This document shows, piece after piece, positions 25,201-37,200 of a stretch of 64,000 nucleotides of DNA. Position numbers and translations under genes: made by a program. Numbering within the stretch: position 1 is the stretch's first letter; each line of letters begins with the position of its first letter. The notes beneath the pieces were generated by a model, which was not told where the DNA came from, did not search any database, and saw nothing but the letters and a program-made list of their open reading frames with translations. The stretch comes from Siphonodentalium dalli (lineage: Eukaryota; Mollusca; Scaphopoda; Gadilida; Siphonodentaliidae), in contig CP136067.1 of NCBI GenBank assembly GCA_032622095.1, forward strand, positions 80,624,705-80,688,704. Direction: 5' to 3'.

Positions 25201-28200
25201 GTCATTGGAAAAAATAACACAATAGAAGCCCATATCAGAATTTTCAATCGCTTTTGAAGCCAAAAAAGCTTTAAAAATTTACAGCTTTCTTTCTGAAATA
25301 AAAAGTAATTTGTTGATTACCATGTACTAACCCATTGCCTGATCACTTTTAATTGCCAAGATTTGACAGACAAAAAACTTGTTAATCCTTATACTGTATT
25401 TAATGTTCTTGGTAATTGGGGAAATTTGTCTAGAAGTTGGTGAAAAACTGCAGATTTCGTATTCGGAAAGGGGCCTATATTTCCTCCTGCTAGCACAAAC
25501 CCTGACTTATCCTATATTAATACCTTCAATATATCCACTGTCATGCTTGGATCATTATGTCCCATACGTAATGTGAAATGAGATGAGTGGTATATAAACG
25601 ACAAGCTCGTCTTCAGATTTGGAGACCAAACTGCTTCAAATCTACCATTAATGCTTGTGACAATTTGTTTATAATAATTTATGATTTTCATAATTTATCA
25701 AAACCTTTCTGATCTGCACTAATAACAGGGATTATCTCAGCCTGCTTTTGAACAGGGCCCGGGCCTCTTGTCATTGGAAAAAATAACACAATAGAAGCCC
25801 ATATCAGAATTTTCAATCGCTTTTGAAGCCAAAAAAGCTTTAAAAATTTACAGCTTTCTTACTGAAATAAAAAGTAATTTGTTGATTACCATGTACTAAC
25901 CCATTGCCTGATCACTTTTAATTGCCAAGATTTGACAGACAAAAAACTTGTTAATCCTTATACTGTATTTAATGTTCTTGGTAATTGGGGAAATTTGTCT
26001 AGAAGTTGGTGAAAAACTGCAGATTTCGTATTCGGAAAGGGGCCTATATTTCCTCCTGCTAGCACAAACCCTGACTTATCCTATATTAATACCTTCAATA
26101 TATCCACTGTCATGGTTGGATCATTATGTCCCATACGTAATGTGAAATGAGATGAGTGGTATATAAACGACAAGCTCGTCTTCAGATTTGGAGACCAAAC
26201 TGCTTCAAATCTACCATTAATGCTTGTGACAATTTGTTTATAATAATTTATGATTTTCATAATTTATCAAAACCTTTCTGATCTGCACTAATAACAGGGA
26301 TTATCTCAGCCTGCTTTTGAACAGGGCCCGGGCCTCTTGTCATTGGGAAAAAATAACACAATAGAAGCCCATATAAGAATTTTCAATCGCTTTTGAAGCC
26401 AATAAAAGATTTACAAATTTATAGCTTTCAGTAAGAAATAAAAAGTAATTTGTTGATTACCATGGGGCGTTTCCTTTCATTACGAGTAAATTACTTTGGG
26501 TAAAATGAATGGAATGATTTTTAGTGATCCGAGACTCGGCGAGAGTAATCTAAAAATAGCAAACCGTCCGTCCTTTCTCCGTCCGTTTGTCCGTCCGTCC
26601 ATCGTCCGACCTCATAACTCGAACAACTATGAACCGATTTCAATAATTTCTTGTATGCAATCTCCTTAGGACGGTCTCTCCGCATGATGTTAATTGCGGT
26701 TCGACTTATTTTGACTTAGAAAATTCTGTCCGACTTAATAACTAACAAATATGAACCGATTTCAATAATTTTTGGTATACATGCTTCTCACACTACCCTC
26801 TCTACATGATGCGGCTAGGGATTGGCTCAGACTGTTTTTCGTAATATTACACCTCATTTTCGACTTATTTTGACTTAGAAAATTCTGTCTGACTTAATAA
26901 CTTTAACAAATATGAATAATTTTTTCTGTACAAGCTTCTTGTGAAACCATATCGATATTATTAGTCCGAATTTTTTTTTAAAGTTCAAAATCTTATTTGT
27001 TGGGTTTACGGATAATGCGGGTTGAATTTGCCACGGTGGGGGTATGTTAGCACTCGAGTGCACACCTCTTGTTTTATTCAGGAAATTTGCCAAAACTCAC
27101 ACTGGGTGTATCGAACAGATGAAGACTTAAGTAGATGAGCAAAAATATCTGATATTCACAATGAAACCAATGACAATTTTGACTTTTATCAAACCAGCAA
27201 AATACCTATTTTTAGAACAACCTTGACACTACTGTTTCTAAAACTTTGGATAAATAATTTTAACTGTCATTCAATTGAATTATATATTTCTGAATTATAT
27301 ATTACTAGAAGGTGACCCGACTTCGTCCTGGCTTTGACCTTGAATTGACCATTTTGAAGGTCAAGGTCAGGTGGGGTAATGATTTGACCCGGACAAAACA
27401 CTGCCCGGACAAAAGTACCCGACAAAAGTACCCGTCGAAATCCATCCGGTTTTACCCGATTTTACCTCGAATTGATCATTTTGAAGGTCACGGTCAGGTT
27501 GGGGGTCACAACTCGACCCGTCCAATAAAGTAACCCTACGTAACAAATTTTGTCGAAATCTCATCAAAATTCGTGATTTTACCTTGAATTGACCCGATTT
27601 CAAGGTCATGGTCACGTCGCACGGGCAAATGAATAGGCTTGAGACTCCCCATACGAAAGTACGGCCACATACCAAGTTTCATCAAAATCCCGTGATATTC
27701 GGGCGTTTGACCTTGAACTGACCCAATTTCAAGGTCACGTCGCACGGGCAAATTAATAGGCCTATGGCACTGCCCGGCCGAAAATACCCCCACATAACAA
27801 GTTTCATAGAAATCCCGTGATATTCGTGCGTTTGACCTTGAAATTACCCGATTTCAAGGTCCCGTCGCACGGGCAAATTAATAGGCCTATGTCACTCCCC
27901 GGCCGAAAATACCCCCACATAGCAAGTTTTATCAAAATCAGCTTGGCCGTTTTTGAGTCCATTGGAAACAGACAGACACACACACACAGACAGACAGATC
28001 TTCCAAAATATATAATAGATATATTTATGACAAATTATTAAAAATTAAATTCATTTAGTCCATTACATAAATATTTTCCATGTGCTTTTTTAGTTGACAA
28101 CGATCTTTTCGCGGAAAGTGACGTCACATTACAATACTCTAGAAATTACACAGGGTACTCGGAGTGTTTACGCTGAATTTACGCTCGATCATTCCATTCA

Positions 28201-31200
28201 TTGCCCATTGTAATTTCATTACACGTAGTTCGCGAGCGTAATGAAAGGAATCGCCCCCATGAACTAACCCATTGCCTGATCACTTTTAATTGCCAAGATT
28301 TGAAAGACTAAAAACTTGTTAATCCTCATACTGAATTTAATCTTCTTGGTAATTTGGGAAATTTGTCTAGAAGTTGGGGGAAAAACTGCAGATTTGGTAT
28401 TCGGAAAGGGGCCTATATTTCCTCCTGCTAGCATAAATCCTGACTTATCCCATATTAATATCTTCAATATATCCGCTGTCATGCTTGGATCATTATGTCC
28501 CATACGTAATGTGAAATGAGACGAGTGGTATATAAACGACAAGCTCGTCTTCAGATTTGGAGACCAAACTGCTTCAAATCTACCATTAATGCTTGTGACA
28601 ATTTGTTGATAATAATTTATGATTTTCATCATTTATCAAAACCTTTCATGTTCTGCACTAATAACAGGGATTATCTCAGCCTGATTGTGAACGGGGCCCA
28701 GGCCTCTTGTCAACGGGGCCCGGGCCTCTTGTCATTGGAAAAAATAACACAATAGAAGCCCATATCAGAATTTTCAATCGCTTTTGAAGCCAAAAAAGCT
28801 TTAAAAATTTACAGCTTTCTTTCTGAAATAAAAAGTAATTTGTTGATTACCATGTACTAACCCATTGCCTGATCACTTTTAATTGCCAAGATTTGACAGA
28901 CAAAAAACTTGTTAATCCTTATACTGTATTTAATGTTCTTGGTAATTGGGGAAATTTGTCTAGAAGTTGGTGAAAAACTGCAGATTTCGTATTCGGAAAG
29001 GGGCCTATATTTCCTCCTGCTAGCACAAACCCTGACTTATCCTATATTAATACCTTCAATATATCCACTGTCATGCTTGGATCATTATGTCCCATACGTA
29101 ATGTGAAATGAGATGAGTGGTATATAAACGACAAGCTCGTCTTCAGATTTGGAGACCAAACTGCTTCAAATCTACCATTAATGCTTGTGACAATTTGTTT
29201 ATAATAATTTATGATTTTCATAATTTATCAAAACCTTTCTGATCTGCACTAATAACAGGGATTATCTCAGCCTGCTTTTGAACAGGGCCCGGGCCCTCTT
29301 GTCATTGGAAAAAATAACACAATAGAAGCCCATATCAGAATTTTCAATCGCTTTTGAAGCCAAAAAAGCTTTAAAAATTTACAGCTTTCTTACTGAAATA
29401 AAAAGTAATTTGTTGATTACCATGTACTAACCCATTGCCTGATCACTTTTAATTGCCAAGATTTGACAGACAAAAAACTTGTTAATCCTTATACTGTATT
29501 TAATGTTCTTGGTAATTGGGGAAATTTGTCTAGAAGTTGGTGAAAAACTGCAGATTTCGTATTCGGAAAGGGGCCTATATTTCCTCCTGCTAGCACAAAC
29601 CCTGACTTATCCTATATTAATACCTTCAATATATCCGCTGTCATGCTTGGATCATTACGTCCCCTACGTAATGTGAAATGAGATGAGTGGTATATAAACG
29701 ACAAGCTCGTCTTCAGATTTGGAGACCAAACTGCTTCAAATCTACCATTAATGCTTGTGACAATTTGTTTATAATAATTTATGATTTTCATAATTTATCA
29801 AAACCTTTCTGATCTGCACTAATAACAGGGATTATCTCAGCCTGCTTTTGAACAGGGCCCGGGCCTCTTGTCATTGGGAAAAAATAACACAATAGAAGCC
29901 CATATAAGAATTTTCAATCGCTTTTGAAGCCAATAAAAGATTTACAAATTTATAGCTTTCAGTAAGAAATAAAAAGTAATTTGTTGATTACCATGGGGCG
30001 TTTCCTTTCATTACGAGTAAATTACTTTGGGTAAAATGAATGGAATGATTTTTAGTGATCCGAGACTCGGCGAGAGTAATCTAAAAATAGCAAACCGTCC
30101 GTCCTTTCTCCGTCCGTTTGTCCGTCCGTCCATCGTCCGACCTCATAACTCGAACAACTATGAACCGATTTCAATAATTTCTTGTATGCAATCTCCTTAG
30201 GACGGTCTCTCCGCATGATGTTAATTGCGGTTCGACTTATTTTGACTTAGAAAATTCTGTCCGACTTAATAACTAACAAATATGAACCGATTTCAATAAT
30301 TTTTGGTATACATGCTTCTCACACTACCCTCTCTACATGATGCGGCTAGGGATTGGCTCAGACTGTTTTTCGTAATATTACACCTCATTTTCGACTTATT
30401 TTGACTTAGAAAATTCTGTCTGACTTAATAACTTTAACAAATATGAATAATTTTTTCTGTACAAGCTTCTTGTGAAACCATATCGATATTATTAGTCCGA
30501 ATTTTTTTTTAAAGTTCAAAATCTTATTTGTTGGGTTTACGGATAATGCGGGTTGAATTTGCCACGGTGGGGGTATGTTAGCACTCGAGTGCACACCTCT
30601 TGTTTTATTCAGGAAATTTGCCAAAACTCACACTGGGTGTATCGAACAGATGAAGACTTAAGTAGATGAGCAAAAATATCTGATATTCACAATGAAACCA
30701 ATGACAATTTTGACTTTTATCAAACCAGCAAAATACCTATTTTTAGAACAACCTTGACACTACTGTTTCTAAAACTTTGGATAAATAATTTTAACTGTCA
30801 TTCAATTGAATTATATATTTCTGAATTATATATTACTAGAAGGTGACCCGACTTCGTCCTGGCTTTGACCTTGAATTGACCATTTTGAAGGTCAAGGTCA
30901 GGTGGGGTAATGATTTGACCCGGACAAAACACTGCCCGGACAAAAGTACCCGACAAAAGTACCCGTCGAAATCCATCCGGTTTTACCCGATTTTACCTCG
31001 AATTGATCATTTTGAAGGTCACGGTCAGGTTGGGGGTCACAACTCGACCCGTCCAATAAAGTAACCCTACGTAACAAATTTTGTCGAAATCTCATCAAAA
31101 TTCGTGATTTTACCTTGAATTGACCCGATTTCAAGGTCATGGTCACGTCGCACGGGCAAATGAATAGGCTTGAGACTCCCCATACGAAAGTACGGCCACA

Positions 31201-34200
31201 TACCAAGTTTCATCAAAATCCCGTGATATTCGGGCGTTTGACCTTGAACTGACCCAATTTCAAGGTCACGTCGCACGGGCAAATTAATAGGCCTATGGCA
31301 CTGCCCGGCCGAAAATACCCCCACATAACAAGTTTCATAGAAATCCCGTGATATTCGTGCGTTTGACCTTGAAATTACCCGATTTCAAGGTCCCGTCGCA
31401 CGGGCAAATTAATAGGCCTATGTCACTCCCCGGCCGAAAATACCCCCACATAGCAAGTTTTATCAAAATCAGCTTGGCCGTTTTTGAGTCCATTGGAAAC
31501 AGACAGACACACACACACAGACAGACAGATCTTCCAAAATATATAATAGATATATTTATGACAAATTATTAAAAATTAAATTCATTTAGTCCATTACATA
31601 AATATTTTCCATGTGCTTTTTTAGTTGACAACGATCTTTTCGCGGAAAGTGACGTCACATTACAATACTCTAGAAATTACACAGGGTACTCGGAGTGTTT
31701 ACGCTGAATTTACGCTCGATCATTCCATTCATTGCCCATTGTAATTTCATTACACGTAGTTCGCGAGCGTAATGAAAGGAATCGCCCCCATGAACTAACC
31801 CATTGCCTGATCACTTTTAATTGCCAAGATTTGAAAGACTAAAAACTTGTTAATCCTCATACTGAATTTAATCTTCTTGGTAATTTGGGAAATTTGTCTA
31901 GAAGTTGGGGGAAAAACTGCAGATTTGGTATTCGGAAAGGGGCCTATATTTCCTCCTGCTAGCATAAATCCTGACTTATCCCATATTAATATCTTCAATA
32001 TATCCGCTGTCATGCTTGGATCATTATGTCCCATACGTAATGTGAAATGAGACGAGTGGTATATAAACGACAAGCTCGTCTTCAGATTTGGAGACCAAAC
32101 TGCTTCAAATCTACCATTAATGCTTGTGACAATTTGTTGATAATAATTTATGATTTTCATCATTTATCAAAACCTTTCATGTTCTGCACTAATAACAGGG
32201 ATTATCTCAGCCTGATTGTGAACGGGGCCCAGGCCTCTTGTCAACGGGGCCCGGGCCTCTTGTCATTGGAAAAAATAACACAATAGAAGCCCATATCAGA
32301 ATTTTCAATCGCTTTTGAAGCCAAAAAAAGCATTAAAAATTTACAGCTTTCAGTAAGAAATAAAAATTAATTTGTAAATTACAATGTACTAACCCATTGC
32401 CTGATCACTTTTAATTGCCAAGATTTGAAAGCCAAAAAACTTGTTAATCCTTATACTGAATTTAATCTTCTTGGTAATTTGGGAAATTTGTCTAGAAGTT
32501 GGGGGAAAACTGCAGATTTGTTATTCGGAAAGGGGCCTATATTTCCTCCTGCTAGCATAAATCCTGACTTATCCTATATTGATACCTTCAATATATCCGC
32601 TGTCATGCTTGGATCATTATGTCCCATACGTAATGTGAAATGAGACGAGTGGTATATAAACGACAAGCTCGTCTTCAGATTTGGAGACCAAACTGCTTCA
32701 AATCTACCATTAATGCTTGTGACAATTTGTTGATAATAATTTATGATTTTCATCATTTATCAAAACCTTTCTGATCTGCACTAATAACAGGGATTATCTC
32801 AGCCTGATTGTGAACGGGGCCCGGGCCTCTTATCAACGGGGCCCGGGCCTCTTGTCATTGGAAAAAATAACACAATAGAAGCCCATATCAGAATTTTCAA
32901 TCGCTTTTGAAGACAAAAAAAGCATTAAAAATTTACAGCTTTCAGTAAGAAATAAAAAGTATTTTGTTAATTATCATGTACTAACCCATTGCCTGATCAC
33001 TTTTAATTGCCAAGATTTGAAAGCCAAAAAACTTGTTAATCCTTATACTGAATTTAATCTTCTTGGTAATTGGGGAAATTGTCTAGAAGTTGGGGGGAAA
33101 ACTGCAGATTTGGTATTCGGAAAGGGGCCTATATTTCCTCCTGCTAGCATAAATCCTGACTTATCCTATATTAATATCTTCAATATATCCGCTGTCATGC
33201 TTGGATCATTATGTCCCATACGTAATGTGAAATGAGATGAGTGGTATATAAAAGACAAGCTCGTCTTCAGATTTGGAGATCAAACTGCTTCAAATCTACC
33301 ATTAATGCTTGTGACAATTTGTCGTTAGTCATTATTTTACAATTGTCGCATTGTTTCGAGGTCAATTTGCTATGTCTCTTTAACAAAGATATCGTCCGCT
33401 TACCACATTCGAGAAAGACCTTTATTACTTTTTTTTTGCAATGACTGTTTTATCATATGAATCCCCAGAAATAATATAGTTTGCAAACCATGATCTTAGA
33501 ATCTGGTGATGGCGATTTGATTGGCCGCCTAATTTTGAAAATTGGAGATTCTATATTAAGCACAAGCAGGTGCATGGTATGTTATGTTACCTAACCTCTT
33601 GTGGATATAATGTTAACCCGCTATATTTTCAAATAGGAAAGTGAACATTGTCAAATGATTGTATTTGTGTGATTCATTGGTATGGCATTTCGGGAGGTCA
33701 ATTTGGGATTTTTGAAGGTCAATTTATACATATTATAATTATCTATAATGCACTGTAGTTAATTGAAAGCCTTCTAATCCACCCTATTTATCGTATATTT
33801 AATAATTCTGAACATTTTCCTCCACCGCTGATACTGATAGAATCATGAAATGACTAATGCTACCAAAAGCAATGTAACTCAATCCAAATCAACTGATGGC
33901 CATATTTATCATTGATGTACAGGTTATTAGAAGACGAAAAGAAAGCAAAGATGGGCATTGTGGAATGTGTCAAGCATGAGTTAATGCAGCCCTATGGTGT
34001 GCTGTATGAAAGAGACAGTAAGTATTTTGATACTGTACAATATTAACCTGTTTATTACTGAATTGTCGTCACTCAATTATAAATGCTCATATTGTATTCA
34101 TAGTTAAATTTTTTACTTGTCGGGATGTTTATGTCAAAATGGGTGGACAATTGTTTAAGAGATTTTCAGCTAATAAGTTCAGTCTAACGCTTATTAGCTG

Positions 34201-37200
34201 AACTTTCCTACAAAGGAATCAATAGGATCCAATGATTCCACGTAATTTAACAACCAGCTATTATTCAGTTATCTAGAGTGTCATTTAACATTAGAATTTG
34301 AAATACCACTGCTGGTACCTGGAATAGAAATTTTAGCTTTTTATATAAATTTAAAAAACGGGACATATCATGTTTTTTGGTCTCTTAAGGCCCATTGTTG
34401 AAATTTGGGTTCAATTTTCGTTTCCCTCACAACATCAGTCTTCACATAATGTTAACTGAGACGAATGAAATTTTATATGTTTGTTCACTATCATAAAATA
34501 CAGGTCAAGTTCGATTGTTGGTTCCGATCACCCATTTTGCCAGAGTTACGGCCCTTTGTTAACTGAATAGAATGATTATTTGATATGTAGGTTTACAACC
34601 ATAAAATACAGGTCAAGTTCCATTCTGTGTTTCGTTCGCCGTTTTCCACTAGAATTACACCTTTTTTTACCTCAATATTCAGGTTTTCTTGGCAACTCCA
34701 GATAGGATTGTTTGATCAAAAATAAAACTTGATATGTCGCTGAATTTGCTCAAAATGCAAGCTGTGTTTTAAACGGATATTCGCACACCCCTGACCTGTA
34801 TAGTGTCATTTGGTTGATTTGCTTAAAAATATTAACCATGTCCACCAAGTATGTTGACACAATGTTATAACTAAATATTTCTCATTCAATTACTCTCATC
34901 ACATTCATGTTAATCGAGACACATTCTTCACCTGTCAATATGATTGATAAATATTAACCCTACCTTTAACCATGATATGAACACATGCTGTCCAAAACAA
35001 TACTTTATCTGATCAGTCTCATTTATACCTATTCATGTAAATGATAATATATCTTTCCTATCATCTCCACATTATGTGTGCAGTTGTATAATATATTCTA
35101 GATCGCTGATTTTGGAGTCGTTATGTTTGAAGGTATGGGTCAAACATCTGCCGATCGTTTCATAGATTTTTAAATGCAAGTTGTTTTTGACCGATATCTC
35201 CCAAATTATGGAATATATAAGTTACACAACATAACAACTCCAGCCCTCTTAATTCAGATAGTGCTGCAGCATTGCTGATTGCCTTAGCCAATGAGGGTTG
35301 CAGTCAACATGACTTTTGGCCAGTTATAAATTTAAAGTGTGTTTACAGACGTGTGTGATCACTCATCAAAATGGTATCTGATATTCCAAACATGTGCATC
35401 TAATAGCTCTTGAAATGTTTTGAAGTCCCCAACTTGAACTACAAACTCTGTCAATTTATGTTATGATTGGAATCTCTGACATGCAACTTGAAACAAGCCA
35501 ACAAGCGTATTATGCCACCAACACCGTGCTCTTATTGTGTTTCTATTAATATAGAATGCAGTTCTGAATTAATAGTATGTTATTGTCCCTCGACATTTCG
35601 TTGGAGTACTCTAGTAATGACTCTTGTCCATCCGTGTCCGGAACTTTGTCCGAGCCTGTATTCTGTCATATTCTGGTAATTTTTTTTTAAACTTTGCTCA
35701 TATATCAACCAGCGTGGGATCCTTCGCACCTGCGATTTTGAATTTGGTCAACCTCATTTTGGTGGAGTTATTGCCCTTTTTTGACATAGAATCGTACATC
35801 CGGGGAAGCATCTTTTGTCAGAGTCTGTATTCCATCATTTTCCAGTCAATTTAAAAAAAACTTGGCACAGATTTACACCAGCATGGGAACCTGCACTTTT
35901 GAGTTCGGTCAGACTGATTTTGGCCGAGTTATTGCCCTTTTTTGACAGAATCGTACATCCTGGGACACTTATTTTGTCCCGAGTCTGCGTTCCATCATTT
36001 TCCATTAAATTTTTTTTAAACTTTGCACAGATGTCGATCAGCATGGGAACCTGCACACCTGCGTTTTTGTGTTCAGTCGGAGTCATTTTAACGTTATTGC
36101 CATTTTTTCGACATAGATTTTAATTATAGAGTTATTGACTCTTTTAGACAAGCGAACTTTTATTTATTTTAATATGTCTGCCGATGATGTTATTAAATAT
36201 TTGCTACTCTTGAAGATAATGATGAGAAGCACACTTTACTGAGGTAGACAGTAACACAGCTGCATTTGGTATAAAGATATTCTGATGTCCATTTCAACAC
36301 AAAGAATTTTCAACATATCTTCGTTTTTTCAAAAGTAACTTGAATAGTTTGATGAAACTTGGTCTGTGTGTGTGTGTGACCTTCATATAAGATAGTTCCA
36401 ATTGAGTTCGAATTTGGATTGGGTCTGACCTTTTCTCGCAGTTATGCCCCTTTTAGACTTCCGATAATGATAACTCAAGTTCTAATTATCCGATAGCTTT
36501 CAAATTTAGTATGTCTATTAATCACATGAAAATACGGGTGAAGTTTGAATTTGGGGTCGGTCCGACCATTTATAATGGAGTTATGCCCCTTTTTCGATTT
36601 ATTATTTGACCTTTATTATCCTGCTATCTACAGCCCTCTTAATTCAGATTGTTTGGCTTCGGAAACCCATTGCCGTGGCCCAGTTTGCTTCAGCAAATGG
36701 CTTCTGTATTTCTGATTACCTTCGCCAATTATGAGGGCTGAATCTAATCAAATATGTTAACAACATAGACAGTTGGAATAAAATTTTGATTCAATGATGG
36801 TTCCCAGAGTAAATTTTGATGTGTACCCATACAATGTATGGTTAGTCGGTCCGTCCCTCCATAGACACATGCTGTCCGATGTGATAACTTCAGAGTATTT
36901 TTATCCAATTGTGTTCATGTTTTATGTGCAGGATTATGACACACTCCTCACCTGTAGTTTTTGGTATCGATCGGTTTAAAAAAAACGTGAACACTGTCCA
37001 TCCATCACAGACACTTGCTATCAGTAATTAAATTATTGCCAGCTACCCAATTTGATTTATCTCTTAAATTTGCAATAAAGCAGACATATATACCTGTCTG
37101 AAATGTGACTTTCTTGTTTCAACTGGGATGAACTTAGTTATTCCTTCTGCGTAGATGTTTCTTAAAATATTAACCCTATCTTCAACCATGACATGAACAC

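Larger units (their letters stand above)
25201..32261 (+). repeat. Tandem duplication of 3.53 kb (25201-28730 and 28731-32261)
   Basis: All landmarks recur at an offset of 3530-3531. The TIR transposon, the nested Helentron-like sequence and three H/ACA units appear twice, with only scattered differences (e.g. 29287 extra C, and changes near 29635-29655). The junction falls inside the recurring 'gcctcttgtcattggaaa', consistent with unequal crossing-over between array units. An assembly duplication is possible. Confidence 0.9.
20724..33319 (+). repeat. Array of sixteen H/ACA-snoRNA-like units in one PA2G4 intron
   Basis: A conserved ~134-base core ('catgcttggatcattatgt' ... 'gcttgtgaca') occurs 16 times on the + strand, mostly about 570 bp apart. 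Flanking sequence is also repeated: 'gaagcccatatcagaatttt', 'acccattgcctgatcacttt', 'gcctatatttcctcctgcta'. The core is far better conserved than the flanks in the older copies (20724-24175). Younger units (25201-33319) are near-identical throughout. Antisense frames of 60-122 codons recurring here are translations of the RNA core, not genes. Confidence 0.8.

Noticed and set aside
22190-32756. Recurring antisense frame (..[16 protein letters not shown]..) of 60-122 codons
   Set aside because: It is the reverse translation of the H/ACA-like core; conservation follows RNA stems, and frames break in older copies.
20724-33319. Repeated TATATAA as an array of TATA-box promoters
   Set aside because: The motif sits exactly at the hinge between two paired hairpins and varies to ATATCA, which fits an H box (AnAnnA) better than a TATA box.
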